Both the position numbers and the translations under genes were made by a program. Shown piece after piece: positions 24,546 through 33,786 of a DNA stretch of 64,000 nt. The stretch is from Bifidobacterium pseudolongum subsp. globosum (lineage in GTDB: Bacteria > Actinomycetota > Actinomycetes > Actinomycetales > Bifidobacteriaceae). The notes below the pieces were generated by a model, which made no database searches, had not been told where the DNA came from, and saw nothing but the letters and a program-made list of their open reading frames with translations. Numbering within the stretch: position 1 is the first letter of the stretch; every line of letters begins with the position of its first letter. The stretch is taken from the NCBI RefSeq assembly GCF_000741295.1, contig NZ_JGZG01000005.1, positions 62,001 through 126,000 of the forward strand, given 5' to 3'.

Positions 24546-25289
24546 GTGCTCGATGAACCCGACATTCCTTTCGACCTGCCTGTGCTGTACGAGGACGAGG
24601 CGATCATCGTCGTGGACAAGCCGCATTTCCTCGCCACGATGCCGCGCGGCATGTGGTACCGCCAGACCGCGCTGATGCGGCTGCGCGAACGCTACAACGA
24701 CCCGCGCATCGTGCCGGCGCACCGCCTCGACCGGCCGACCGCCGGCGTGCTCGTGTTCGTGCGCGATCCGGCTGCGCGCGGGGCGTACCAGCTCGTATTC
24801 CAGAACCGCCGTGCGCGCAAGGTCTACGAGTGCCTCGCGCCGGTGCGCGTGCCGCAACAGCCGCACACCGGCACCGTCGTGCGCCTCGCCGCACCACGGC
24901 CGTTCCCATTGGAACGCCGCTCACACATCGTCAAAACACGCGGTGTGCTGTGCGCGCAGGAGATTCCCGGTGTGGTCAACGCGGTCACCCGCATCGAGCG
25001 CGCAGAGCTCGACCGCGCCGCCTCGGCGCGCGCAGGCGAGCCGGTCGCGCGCTACGTGCTGCACCCGCAGACCGGCAAAACACACCAGTTGCGCGTGCAC
25101 ATGAACGCGCTCGGCCTGCCGATCCTCGGCGACGATTTCTACCCGTGCATCGAGCAGCGCGCCTACGACGATTTCTCTCAGCCGCTCGAACTCGTGGCGC
25201 GCGTGCTCGAATTTCGCGACCCGCTCACCGGCGAGCCGCGACGTTTCGTCTCGCGTGTGCCGCTCGGCGCGGCAATTTCACGCATGTAG
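24546..25289 (+). CDS. RluA-family pseudouridine synthase
   Basis: About 247 residues from GTG 24546. The catalytic motif HRLDRPTAGVLVFVRDP (Asp in HRLD) is followed by the family's later sequence HPQTGKTHQLRVHMNALGLP and ILGDDFYP. The core PVLYEDEAIIVVDKPHFLATMPRG matches the actinobacterial RluA-type group, which normally has a further ~75-90 residue N-terminal segment; here the glmS terminator occupies that space, so this protein is short or the family form in this genus lacks it. It modifies uridines in rRNA or tRNA; the target is unknown. No ribosome-binding site is evident, so the exact start is uncertain. Confidence 0.85.
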   Translation: MLDEPDIPFDLPVLYEDEAIIVVDKPHFLATMPRGMWYRQTALMRLRERYNDPRIVPAHRLDRPTAGVLVFVRDPAARGAYQLVFQNRRARKVYECLAPVRVPQQPHTGTVVRLAAPRPFPLERRSHIVKTRGVLCAQEIPGVVNAVTRIERAELDRAASARAGEPVARYVLHPQTGKTHQLRVHMNALGLPILGDDFYPCIEQRAYDDFSQPLELVARVLEFRDPLTGEPRRFVSRVPLGAAISRM

Positions 25290-25361
25290 CGCAATCCGCG
25301 CCGCCCCGCATGCAGACTGCTAGAACTGGAGGAAGCAGATGTATTCGGTAAGGAGCGGATC

Positions 25362-25769
25362 ATGGGTTACGTCATTGCACTGTGCATAGTGGTGCTTGCT
25401 GCGTTCGTGTGCACGGCGGTCGTGCTGGTCAGGGACGGCGGGGAGCGTGAGGCCCGTGTGTTTACCGAGCTCGAACCCGAGCAGCAGCAGATGCTGTACA
25501 ACACGCCGATCGAGTATGAAGACGAATCGCATCAGTCGTGGCGTCAGAAGGGCATTGTGCGCAATGTGACCCCGCGCGACGACGACACGGCCGATGTGGA
25601 AGTGATGTGGTACAACGCGAAGCCCGACGAGACGACGCGTAAGAAGGAAACGAACATCGAGCGCATCGCTGCCAAGAAGAAGGATGTACAGGCCAAAGGC
25701 ATGCATAAGGGCGGCGTCGTCACGATCCGCGTGCAGCCCGGCCAGGGCGTCACGGTCGTCGCCGCGTAA
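25362..25769 (+). CDS. Hypothetical membrane-anchored protein
   Basis: 135 residues; the ATG follows GGAGCGGATC (25347-25361). One N-terminal transmembrane helix (GYVIALCIVVLAAFVCTAVVLV) and a charged soluble domain with alternating acidic and basic patches (RVFTELEPEQQQM, KKETNIERIAAKKKDV) ending in short strands (VVTIRVQPGQGVTVV). I do not recognise the family. Co-directional with the pseudouridine synthase and the following binding protein, but gaps of 57-72 nt leave the operon open. Confidence 0.75.
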   Translation: MGYVIALCIVVLAAFVCTAVVLVRDGGEREARVFTELEPEQQQMLYNTPIEYEDESHQSWRQKGIVRNVTPRDDDTADVEVMWYNAKPDETTRKKETNIERIAAKKKDVQAKGMHKGGVVTIRVQPGQGVTVVAA

Positions 25770-25826
25770 CACGCCCCGCCCGCTATGCTGGAGTGCGTAC
25801 AGGTCAACACACGGTGAGGAGTCGAT

Positions 25827-27218
25827 GTGCGCGCATGGGCGGAGCGGATGGTGGCGGTGGTATGTGCGGCGGGCGTGATGGTCGCCGTGGCGGGCTGCGG
25901 TGAGCCCGACGACCGCACGCAGATCAGCGTGTGGTCGTGGGAGCCCAGCATGGCCGCGTTGATCGCCGATTTCGAGGCGCGCAACCCGGACATCCATGTG
26001 ACGCAGATCGGCACGGCCGACTACAGCAAACTCAACTCGGCAATCCAGGACGGCTATGGCACGCCGGACGTGGTGCAGCTGGAGTATTTCGCCTTGCCGC
26101 AGTATGCGGTCAGCGGCCAGTTGCGCGACCTGACGAGTCGCACCACGGATTACGGCTCGTTCTATACGCCCGGCTCATGGTCGTCGGTGCAGCTCGACGG
26201 GCGTGTGTACGGTGTGCCGATGGATTCGGGCCCCATGGCCTTCTTCTACAATCAGGACGTGTTCGAGCAGGCGGGCGTGGATGCCGCGAAGATCCGCACA
26301 TGGGACGACTATTACCGTGCGGCGAAGAAGCTCAAGGAGAACGGCGTCTACATCGCGGCCGACGACGGCGATGCGAGTTTCTACAACGCGATGATCTGGC
26401 TCGCCGGTGGCAGGCCCTACAACACCTCGCACGACGGCAAAGAGGTCTCGATCACGCTCGACACCGACACCGGCACGCAGGAGTTCACGCGGTTCTGGCA
26501 GCAGATGATCGACGAAGACCTCGTGAACACGCGGCTGGACACGTGGTCGGACGACTGGAAGCAGGCGCTCGGATCGGGCACCGTGGCGTCGCTGTTCGCC
26601 GGCGCATGGATGCCGTCGCTGATGCTGGCCGACGTGCCCGGCACCGCCGGCCTGTGGCGCGTGGCGCAGATGCCCACGGCGCATGGCAACCTGACGAACG
26701 CCGAAAACGGCGGGTCGGCGCTCGGCGTGCTCAGTTCGAGCCGGCGCCCGGAGGCCTCATGGCGGTTCATCGAATATGTGTGCCACGAGACGGCGGGCAT
26801 CATGACGCGCGTGGACGGCGGAGCGTTCCCTGCTGACAACGCCACGCTCAACAGCGCCAACTTCCTGAACAAGACCACGGTGCGCGACGCGCGAGGCATC
26901 GAGGTGCCGTATTTCGGCGGGCAGAAATTCAACACGGTGCTTGCTCAGGCCGCGAGCCACGTCAGCACCGGTTACCAGTACCTGCCGTTCGAGGTGTATG
27001 CGCGCAGCGATTTCCGTGCCACCGTCGGCGCCGCATACACGTGGGTGAACGACGAGCACACGTATTATGACGCGGTGCGGCGCGAACGCGAAGGGCTCAT
27101 CCAACGCAAGGACATGCCGCAAACTCCCGGCCCGCAGGTCACATTGTGCGAGGGGATCGAACGCTGGCAGAGCGACCTCAAGGAGTACGGCGCCAACCAG
27201 GGCTTCACCATGCGCTAG
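25827..27218 (+). CDS. Sugar-type ABC transporter substrate-binding lipoprotein
   Basis: 463 residues from GTG 25827 with GAGGAG 5 nt upstream. Lipobox VAGC (Cys24). Family-1 solute-binding features: TQISVWSWEPSMAALIADFE, DVVQLEYFALPQYA, VYGVPMDSGPMAFFYNQDVF, NAMIWLAGGRPYN, and LFAGAWMPSLM. Such proteins bind sugars or oligosaccharides. No permease or ATPase genes are adjacent, so it must work with components encoded elsewhere (this genus often shares an MsmK-like ATPase, but permeases are usually next door). It converges on coaX, overlapping it by 4 nt. Confidence 0.9.
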   Translation: MRAWAERMVAVVCAAGVMVAVAGCGEPDDRTQISVWSWEPSMAALIADFEARNPDIHVTQIGTADYSKLNSAIQDGYGTPDVVQLEYFALPQYAVSGQLRDLTSRTTDYGSFYTPGSWSSVQLDGRVYGVPMDSGPMAFFYNQDVFEQAGVDAAKIRTWDDYYRAAKKLKENGVYIAADDGDASFYNAMIWLAGGRPYNTSHDGKEVSITLDTDTGTQEFTRFWQQMIDEDLVNTRLDTWSDDWKQALGSGTVASLFAGAWMPSLMLADVPGTAGLWRVAQMPTAHGNLTNAENGGSALGVLSSSRRPEASWRFIEYVCHETAGIMTRVDGGAFPADNATLNSANFLNKTTVRDARGIEVPYFGGQKFNTVLAQAASHVSTGYQYLPFEVYARSDFRATVGAAYTWVNDEHTYYDAVRREREGLIQRKDMPQTPGPQVTLCEGIERWQSDLKEYGANQGFTMR

Positions 27219-27973
27219 ATGTTCTTGCGGTAGATCCAGAGCATGCCCTTGAAGATGAGGTCGGGGTCGACCACGTCGATCAACGGCGTGTCGAGTATGC
27301 GCGCAAGACCGCCGGTGGCCACAATCTGGAAGTCCTCGGGGATCTCGCGGTGGAATTGCGTGATGATGCGTTCGATGCCGCCGAGGAAGTCGTAATACAG
27401 CCCGGCTTGGATCGCGTTCTTCGTGTCTTTCGCCAGAATCGACGTGGGGCGCCGGATCTCCACTTCGGGCAGCTGCGCCGTCATCGAGGTGAGCGCCTCA
27501 GCCGCGGTGCGGATGCCGGTCGTGATCAGGCCGCAGGTGATGGTGGCGTGCTCATCCACATAGTTGTAGGTGGTGGCCGTGCCCATGTCGATCACGAGCG
27601 TGCGGCCGCCGTATGTGGCGTACGCGCCGGCGCAGTCGGCGAGGCAGTCGGCGCCGAGCGAGCGCGGGTCGTCGATGTGGATGTTCATGCCGGTGCGGAT
27701 GCCCGGGCCGACCACCATCGGTGTGATGCCAAGGAACTTGACGATCGCCGCGGTGAACGAATGCATCACCTTCGGCACGACCGACGTGATGATCACGTCG
27801 TGCACATCGCGCGGCGCAAAGCCTTTGAGCTGCAGGAACTGCAGCATCATGATGCCGAACTCGTCGGAGGTGTGGTTCGATTTGGTGGTGATGCGGTAGG
27901 TGGCGGCCACCTGCTCGTCTTCGATGAACCCGAGCACGATGTTCGTGTTTCCAATGTCTACGGCGATCAGCAT
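27215..27973 (-). CDS. coaX: Type III pantothenate kinase
   Basis: 252 residues; ATG preceded by AAGGAG. Starts MLIAVDIGNTNIVLGF, the phosphate-1 motif of CoaX, with the later GADCLADCAGAYATYGG and VIDMGTATTYNYVD motifs and GGLARILDTPL near the end. It phosphorylates pantothenate, the first step of coenzyme A synthesis, and unlike CoaA is not feedback inhibited by CoA (family knowledge). It is divergent from the peptide ABC operon. Confidence 0.96.
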   Translation of the reverse strand: MLIAVDIGNTNIVLGFIEDEQVAATYRITTKSNHTSDEFGIMMLQFLQLKGFAPRDVHDVIITSVVPKVMHSFTAAIVKFLGITPMVVGPGIRTGMNIHIDDPRSLGADCLADCAGAYATYGGRTLVIDMGTATTYNYVDEHATITCGLITTGIRTAAEALTSMTAQLPEVEIRRPTSILAKDTKNAIQAGLYYDFLGGIERIITQFHREIPEDFQIVATGGLARILDTPLIDVVDPDLIFKGMLWIYRKNI

Positions 27974-28026
27974 AGCGTCTCCTTCGTGCCGGGCGTGGCG
28001 TGCGCGGCGAAATATGCACGCCCCTC

Positions 28027-28032
28027 TATAAT
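28027..28032 (+). promoter_or_regulatory. -10 box of the peptide ABC operon
   Basis: A consensus TATAAT occurs 106 nt upstream of the first peptide-transporter gene in the coaX divergent region. The expected -35 position (around 28004) holds no good match. The leader contains two small hairpins (CCCCGGC-TGGGG area at 28055 and GCGGGC-GGCAA-GCCCGC near 28096). Confidence 0.55.
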
Positions 28033-28137
28033 AGCGGGAGGTGGCCGACCCCGGCTGGGGCGGTCAACCATATGCAACAAGCAGAAGTCAAGAAGCGCGG
28101 GCGGCAAGCCCGCATGCAACCAACCATTGAGGATTCC

Positions 28138-29802
28138 ATGACAGCAACGAATGGAGCCAATGGCGCGCACGGCGAGTCCGGCGCGACCGAAGGGCACACC
28201 AACCAGCAAGACACCGCATTCAGCACCGACGCCTCACTCCAGGCGCACGCCAAACGGCCGGGCGGCGGGCCACGACGTTCCATCTGGGCCATTGTGGCCG
28301 TGATCGTGATCGCCGTGGCGCTCATCGTGGGTTTTTGGCACCCGTGGGCCCGCAAGGCGGACCAGACGCAGTCCAGCGGCGCCGCGGACACCGTGGCGAT
28401 CGGGCTCAAACTCGCCCCCACCAACCTCGACATTCGCAACACGGCCGGCTCCGCGCTCGACCAGGTGCTCATCGGCAACGTGTACGAAGGCCTTGTGGCC
28501 CGCAGCAGCGAGAACAAGGTGGTGCCGGCGCTCGCGAAAAGCTGGGATGTGAGCGCTGACGGCCTGAAGTACACGTTCCATCTCAACACAGGACTCACGT
28601 TCTCGAACGGCGATCCGTTGACCGCCGAAGACGTGGTGTGGTCGATCAACGAGCTCGAAAGCAAGCAATACCACGACGCCGACGCACTGAAGAACTCCAA
28701 GTCGGTGAGTGCGCCGAACAGCGACACCGTGGTGATCGAACTGACCAAGCCCTACGCCAACCTGCTGTGGGCGCTGACGGGCCGCGCCGGACTCGTGTTC
28801 GACAAGGACGCGAAGTATGTGGCGAAGACGCAGGCGGTGGGCTCGGGCCCGTATGTGGTGGAACAGTTCACCCCGAACAGCTCGATCACGTTGAAGGCCA
28901 ACCCGGAGTATTGGGGCGCCCAGCCCAAGACGCCCACGGTCGTGGTGAAGTACTTCGCCGACGACAACGCCGCCGTGAACGCGCTCAAATCCAACGAGGT
29001 GCAGGTGCTCGCCCCGATCACCGCGTCGCTCGCCAAGCCGTTCGAAGATGACCCGGCGCACTACACGGTGGAAGCCGGCGACGGCACGGACAAATACGTG
29101 CTGGGCATGAACAACGCCGCAGGCAAGCCCACAGGCGACAAGCGCGTGCGTGAGGCGATCCGCTACGCGATCGACCATGACCAGCTCATCGCCGCGCGCG
29201 GCGGCGCCGACAAGGCACTCGGCGGCCCGATCCCGTCGCTCGACCCAGGCTATGAGGACCTCACGGGCCTGTACCCGCACGACGTGGAGAAGGCGAAGGC
29301 GCTGCTCACAGAGGCCGGCTACACCAAGGAACATCCGCTCAAGCTCACGCTCACCTACGCCAACACCTACGGCACCGACATCGGCGACCAGTTGCGCAGC
29401 CAGCTCAAGGCCGTGAACATCGACCTCAAGGTGAACGTCGTCGAGTTCTCCACATGGCTGCAGGACGTGTACACCGACAAGGACTACGACCTTTCGCTCG
29501 TCGACCACAACGAAAGCCACGACTTCACGCAATGGTCGAACGCGGACTACTACTACAACTACAACAACCCCAAGGTGGCGGAACTCACCGATGAGGCGCT
29601 TGGCTCCACCGACGACGCCAAGCGCGACGAGCTGCTCGCGCAGGCCGCGCGCATCGTCTCGCAGGACGCCGCCGCCGACTGGCTGTTCAACTACCGCGTG
29701 ACCACGGCGATGGACAAAGGTGTGAGCGGGTTCCCCGTGAACATGAACCAGACACTGATGCCGCTGGCTGAACTCAGCTATACGCCGGCCGTCACCAAGT
29801 AA
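28138..29802 (+). CDS. Peptide ABC transporter substrate-binding protein (DppA/OppA type)
   Basis: 554 residues from ATG 28138 (TTGAGGA upstream). Rather than a lipobox it has a ~50-residue polar cytoplasmic leader then one membrane helix (IVAVIVIAVALIVGFW), so it is anchored as a type II membrane protein. The family-5 binding domain follows: VYEGLVARSSENKVVPALA, SWDVSADGLKYTFHLN, DPLTAEDVVWSINELE and DKRVREAIRYAIDHDQL. It binds peptides or nickel-type ligands and delivers them to the two permeases that follow. First gene of a complete five-gene importer operon. Confidence 0.93.
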   Translation: MTATNGANGAHGESGATEGHTNQQDTAFSTDASLQAHAKRPGGGPRRSIWAIVAVIVIAVALIVGFWHPWARKADQTQSSGAADTVAIGLKLAPTNLDIRNTAGSALDQVLIGNVYEGLVARSSENKVVPALAKSWDVSADGLKYTFHLNTGLTFSNGDPLTAEDVVWSINELESKQYHDADALKNSKSVSAPNSDTVVIELTKPYANLLWALTGRAGLVFDKDAKYVAKTQAVGSGPYVVEQFTPNSSITLKANPEYWGAQPKTPTVVVKYFADDNAAVNALKSNEVQVLAPITASLAKPFEDDPAHYTVEAGDGTDKYVLGMNNAAGKPTGDKRVREAIRYAIDHDQLIAARGGADKALGGPIPSLDPGYEDLTGLYPHDVEKAKALLTEAGYTKEHPLKLTLTYANTYGTDIGDQLRSQLKAVNIDLKVNVVEFSTWLQDVYTDKDYDLSLVDHNESHDFTQWSNADYYYNYNNPKVAELTDEALGSTDDAKRDELLAQAARIVSQDAAADWLFNYRVTTAMDKGVSGFPVNMNQTLMPLAELSYTPAVTK

Positions 29803-29902
29803 CATCACAACCAATACGCGAACCGCCCGGACGGTCTGAGCCGGGCCCCGCGGCCAGGGCGGCACAGCGCATGTGCCGCCCGCCCACAACCCTAAGGGGA
29901 CT

Positions 29903-30853
29903 ATGAAATACCTTGCACGCCGGCTGCTGCTGTTTGTTGTGGGGCTCTTCGCCATCTCCGTGGTGATCTTCCTGGCGTTGCGCGTGCTGCCCGGCGATAT
30001 CGCCACCATCATGGCCGGCCTCAACTCGCCACCCGAACGCGTGGAGGCGCTGCGCGCGCAGATGGGACTCGACCGCCAGCTGATCGTGCAGTACGGCGCG
30101 TGGATCGCCGGCTTGGTGCGTGGCGACTTCGGCACCGCCATGCTCACCGGACAACCCGTGGCCGCCCTCGTCGGCACCCGTGCCGCCATCACCTTCCCGC
30201 TCATCATTCTGGGCCTCATCATCGCGCTTGCGATCGGCATACCCACTGGGTGTGCCGCCGTGCTCGCGCGTTCCCCGCGCGCCCGCGCCGTCTACCAGGG
30301 TGTGGCCATTGTGGGTGGCGCCGTGCCGGCCCTGTGGGGTGGCCTGATCCTCATCCTGCTGTTCGCGCGAGGATCGGGGTTGATCCCCATCCTGCCCGCG
30401 TCGGGCTTCCCGCAGGCGGGCTGGGCCGACCCCGGCCGTGCGCTCGCCTCGCTCGTGCTGCCCGCGTTGACCGTGGGCGTGATCGTGGGTGCGTCGATGA
30501 TGCGCTACACGCGCTCCGCCCTGCAATCCGTGGCCTCCACCGGCACGATCGAGATGGCCATGGCATGCGGCATGACACGCACGCAGGCGTTGACGCGCGT
30601 GGGGTTGCGGCTCGCCATGCCGCAGCTCGTCTCGGTGATCGGCCTGACCTTCGCCGAGATGATCACCGGCGTGATGGTGATCGAGAACCTGTTCGCGTTG
30701 CCCGGCATCGGCAGCGGGCTCGTCGACGACCTGGGGCACCGCGACCTCATCGCCGTGCAGAGCGAACTGTTCATGCTCGCCGCGTTCTTCCTCGTCATCG
30801 GCCTGCTCGTCGACATCGCGCACCGCGCGCTCGACCCGCGGTTGGGAGATTGA
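29903..30853 (+). CDS. Peptide ABC transporter permease (DppB type)
   Basis: 316 residues; ATG preceded by AAGGGGA. Typical DppB start MKYLARRLLLFVVGLF, then VFLALRVLPGDIA-type sequence, a periplasmic loop ending in LGLDRQLIVQY-like GLDRQ, and the coupling region with MACGMTRTQALTRVGLRLAM before VIENLFALPGIG. Six membrane helices. Forms the pore with the next gene's product. The 100-nt gap before it contains GC-rich dyads (CCGGGCC, GGCC), possibly stabilising the upstream binding-protein mRNA. Confidence 0.95.
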   Translation: MKYLARRLLLFVVGLFAISVVIFLALRVLPGDIATIMAGLNSPPERVEALRAQMGLDRQLIVQYGAWIAGLVRGDFGTAMLTGQPVAALVGTRAAITFPLIILGLIIALAIGIPTGCAAVLARSPRARAVYQGVAIVGGAVPALWGGLILILLFARGSGLIPILPASGFPQAGWADPGRALASLVLPALTVGVIVGASMMRYTRSALQSVASTGTIEMAMACGMTRTQALTRVGLRLAMPQLVSVIGLTFAEMITGVMVIENLFALPGIGSGLVDDLGHRDLIAVQSELFMLAAFFLVIGLLVDIAHRALDPRLGD

Positions 30854-30854
30854 T

Positions 30855-31769
30855 ATGCCAGATTCACCCACACCCACCCCACGCGTGCGCGCCGACGCAC
30901 GCGGCGTGCACGGCCGGCGCCGTATGCGCATTGTGCTCAGTACGATGTGGAGCCACGGCACCGGTCGGTTCGCGCTCATCGTGCTCGGACTTTGGATGCT
31001 CATTTCGGTGGTCTCGCTGTTCTGGACCCCGCAGTCACTGTGGAAGACCGACGGCTATCACGTCTGGGCCGCGCCCTCGCGCGCCCATTGGCTCGGCACC
31101 GACGGCACCGGCGCCGACCTGTTCAGCTGGCTCATGGCCGGCTCGCGCACCAATCTGCTCATCGTGCTGCTCACCGTGGCCTTCGCCGCGGCGTTCGGCC
31201 TGCTGCTCGTCGCGATGATGGTCTCGCGCCATTCCGCGCTCGCACATGGCTCGGTCGTGGCGATCGACGCACTGATCTCAATCCCCACCGTGCTGATCGC
31301 ACTCATGCTCGCCGTGCCGATGGGCGCGTCCGTGGCGGTCATCGTGCTCGCGTGCGGCTTCGGGTACGGCCTCAACCTGGCGCGTGTGGCACGCCCGCAG
31401 GCGCTGCTCGCCGCGCACAGCATGTACGTGGAGTCGGCGCTCGCGAACGGCGCCTCTGCGCCGCGCGTGTTCTTCACGCACATCGTGCCGAATATCATGC
31501 CCGTGCTCATCGTGCAGTGCTCGCTTTCGGCAGGCACGGCCGTGCTCGCCGAAGCCGGCCTGACATATCTGGGCGTCGGCGTGCCGTCCGGCGTGCCGAG
31601 CTGGGGGCATTCGCTGAGCACGTCGGTGCGGTTCATCAACATCTACCCGCTCACCGTGCTGTGGCCGGGCCTGCTCGTCACCATTGTGGTGGTGGCGCTC
31701 AACCTGTTCGGAGACGCGCTGCGCGACGCCTCCGACCCACTCATCAATCCACGATTGCGAGGTGCATGA
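30855..31769 (+). CDS. Peptide ABC transporter permease (DppC type)
   Basis: 304 residues starting one base after the dppB-type stop. The periplasmic motif HWLGTDGTGADLFSWLMAGS is the hallmark of DppC/OppC, followed by SRTNLLIVLLTVAFAAAFG and the coupling loop SALANGASAPRVFFTHIVPN, ending LTYLGVGVPSGVPSWG. A ~30-residue cytoplasmic N-terminus is rich in Pro and Arg. Overlaps the following ATPase gene by 4 nt. Confidence 0.95.
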   Translation: MPDSPTPTPRVRADARGVHGRRRMRIVLSTMWSHGTGRFALIVLGLWMLISVVSLFWTPQSLWKTDGYHVWAAPSRAHWLGTDGTGADLFSWLMAGSRTNLLIVLLTVAFAAAFGLLLVAMMVSRHSALAHGSVVAIDALISIPTVLIALMLAVPMGASVAVIVLACGFGYGLNLARVARPQALLAAHSMYVESALANGASAPRVFFTHIVPNIMPVLIVQCSLSAGTAVLAEAGLTYLGVGVPSGVPSWGHSLSTSVRFINIYPLTVLWPGLLVTIVVVALNLFGDALRDASDPLINPRLRGA

Positions 31770-32581
31770 TGGGCGTTTCGGTCAACCACCTCACCATCCG
31801 CATCGGCGGCGCGCCGATTGTCTCCGATGTGCATATCGACGTGCGCGACGGCCAGCGCGTCGGCCTGATCGGCTCGTCGGGCTCAGGCAAATCGATGATC
31901 GCGCGCGCGATGATGGGCCTGTTGCCCGTTGAAGCCACGGTCAGCGGATCGATCGATGTGAACGGCGAGCAGATCGTCGGCATGCAGGACCGCGACCTGG
32001 CGGCCCTGCGCGGCGCGGCGATCAGCATGGTGTTCCAGAATCCCGGCGCCTCGCTCAACCCGCTGCTCACGGTGGGCAGGCAGATCGCGCTGCCACTCGA
32101 ACTGCACTACGACCTAGCCAACGAAGACCGCCAGGCGCGCGTGCTGGCGATGATGCGCAAAGTGGGGCTCGACGAGTCCCTGGTCGGGCGGCACCCGCAT
32201 GAGCTGTCCGGCGGCCAGCAGCAGCGCGTCGGCATCGCCACCGCGCTGATCACGTCGCCGCGCCTGATCATCGCCGACGAGCCGACGACGGCGCTCGACT
32301 CGATGACGCAACGGCAGATCGTGGAACTGCTCGTCTCGCTCGTGGACGAGGCCGGCGCGGCGATGCTGTTCATCACACACGACTTTTCGGTGCTCGCGCA
32401 CGCCACGCAGTACTGCTACGTGCTGGACCACGGCACGATTGTGGAGCAGGGGCGCACGCGGCGTGTGCTCGCCGAGCCGAGCACCCCGCAGGGCGCGCGC
32501 CTCGTGATGGCCGCGCGCGAACTGACATTGCACGGAGTGGAAGGCGAAGGCGGCGGCACACGAGGGGAGCGGGCGCAATGA
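31766..32581 (+). CDS. Peptide ABC transporter ATP-binding protein (DppD type)
   Basis: 271 residues from ATG 31766 (ATGA overlap). Walker A GSSGSGKSM, Q-loop MVFQNPGASLNPLLTVG, signature [16 protein letters not shown], Walker B LIIADEPTTALD and H-loop FITHDFSV. The NPxxSLNP Q-loop is diagnostic of the oligopeptide/dipeptide ATPases. It lacks the usual ~50-residue C-terminal extension with the iron-sulfur Cys cluster seen in many DppD proteins. Overlaps the second ATPase gene by 4 nt. Confidence 0.95.
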   Translation: MMGVSVNHLTIRIGGAPIVSDVHIDVRDGQRVGLIGSSGSGKSMIARAMMGLLPVEATVSGSIDVNGEQIVGMQDRDLAALRGAAISMVFQNPGASLNPLLTVGRQIALPLELHYDLANEDRQARVLAMMRKVGLDESLVGRHPHELSGGQQQRVGIATALITSPRLIIADEPTTALDSMTQRQIVELLVSLVDEAGAAMLFITHDFSVLAHATQYCYVLDHGTIVEQGRTRRVLAEPSTPQGARLVMAARELTLHGVEGEGGGTRGERAQ

Positions 32582-33381
32582 CAGGCGCACTGACGCAGGC
32601 GGAACAGACGGACGTACTGCTCCAGGGCGAGCGCGTATGCAAGGTTTTCGGCCCGGCGCGCGCACGGCACCAAGTGCTGTTCGACGTCGACATCAGCGTG
32701 CCGGCGGGGCAGTGCGTGGCGATCATCGGCGCCTCGGGATCGGGCAAATCGACGCTCACGCGCATTCTGCTGGGCTTGGAGACGCCGGACGGCGGCGATG
32801 TGCGCTACCGAGGCGCGTCGATCGAGGGTCGCGCCGGCGCGCCGCAACTGCGCGTGTTGCGCGACGAATCGGGCATCGTGTACCAGAACCCCTTCGAATC
32901 GCTCAACCCGCGGTGGACGGCGTTCCGTTCGGTTGCCGAACCGCTGCGCCTGCGTGACCGGCGCATCGACGACGAGACATGCGAGCGCCGGGTGCGTGAG
33001 GCGCTCACGCTCGTGTCGCTCGACCCGGACGAGATCATGTGGCGCTATCCGATGGACCTTTCCGGCGGTCAGGCGCAGCGCGTGGCGATCGCGCGCGCGA
33101 TCGTGACCGGGCCGAGCGTGCTGCTCGCCGACGAGGCGATGAGCGCGATCGACGTGGCCGCACGCGTGCAGATCCTCGACGCGTTCGCGGCGATCCGCGC
33201 GCGCAACCCGCGCATGGCCATGCTGTTCGTCTCGCACGACCTTGGCGTGGTGCAGCACATCGCCGACCGCGTGCTCGTGCTGCACGAGGGGCGTGTGGTG
33301 GAGCGCGGCACGGTGCGCCAGATCCTGGAAACGCCGCAGGAAGACTATACGAAGGCGCTCATCGAGGCGGCCACGCTGTGA
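32578..33381 (+). CDS. Peptide ABC transporter ATP-binding protein (DppF type)
   Basis: 267 residues. Walker A GASGSGKSTLTRILLGLE, Q-loop YQNPFESLNPRWT, signature [17 protein letters not shown], Walker B plus D-loop LLADEAMSAID, H-loop FVSHDLGVVQHI. The Walker B/D-loop deviates from DEPTSALD in a way seen in some DppF-like ATPases (Ala for Pro, Ile for Leu). Together with the preceding ATPase it forms the heterodimeric motor of the importer. Last gene of the operon. Confidence 0.95.
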   Translation: MTGALTQAEQTDVLLQGERVCKVFGPARARHQVLFDVDISVPAGQCVAIIGASGSGKSTLTRILLGLETPDGGDVRYRGASIEGRAGAPQLRVLRDESGIVYQNPFESLNPRWTAFRSVAEPLRLRDRRIDDETCERRVREALTLVSLDPDEIMWRYPMDLSGGQAQRVAIARAIVTGPSVLLADEAMSAIDVAARVQILDAFAAIRARNPRMAMLFVSHDLGVVQHIADRVLVLHEGRVVERGTVRQILETPQEDYTKALIEAATL

Positions 33382-33786
33382 CGGCCGACATGGCCAGCTC
33401 GCGATAACGGTATGTCCACTATGTGGACCTGCCGCCGTGCTTGTCGGGGCGCCGTGGGTACGGTATGGCACATGACGTATCTCTCATGTTGTTGTTGTCG
33501 CTAGCCACACGCCCCACAGCGCGCGGTCTTCGACGCATAACTTGAGATGGTACCGGTCTGATTCCTCAGGGCCCCAACGCCGCCCACACCAGTGAACTGC
33601 ATGTGTGGCCACAGGCGCGCCCGATTTCCAACCCACACCGGATTGCCGGAACGCCACGGTGATATGCCGTCTGGCAGCCGCACCCCATCTCAACGCCATG
33701 GTTTGAACGCGCGATTCACGCGGGGCCGTCTTACGTAAAACCCCCGTACGAACCAACCGACCACCAACCACGCAAGGAACAGACCC
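33382..33786. other. Intergenic region upstream of the CysK/CBS-type gene
   Basis: 405 bases. It includes a small dyad TGTCCAC-TAT-GTGGAC at ~33413-33428 shortly after the peptide operon, possibly its terminator. The rest must contain the promoter and leader of the sulfur amino-acid pair. I searched by eye for SAM-type riboswitch cores and a T-box and found none. A 104-codon leftward frame here lacks a start signal and family. Confidence 0.5.

Noticed and set aside
22479..24866. 795-codon leftward frame opposite glmS
   Set aside because: It is antisense to an intact glmS with all motifs; His/Arg/Val-rich composition marks it as a shadow frame.
28234..30246. 670-codon leftward frame opposite the peptide transporter genes
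   Set aside because: Shadow of two intact genes with clear family motifs; no start signal.
32578..33381. Inactive ATPase because of the unusual DEAMSAID Walker B/D-loop
   Set aside because: Catalytic Asp-Glu and all other ABC motifs are intact; the change is in positions that vary among DppF-like ATPases.
33382..33786. SAM riboswitch or T-box upstream of the sulfur amino-acid genes
   Set aside because: I looked for the conserved cores and T-box sequence and saw none; only a small GTCCAC/GTGGAC dyad.
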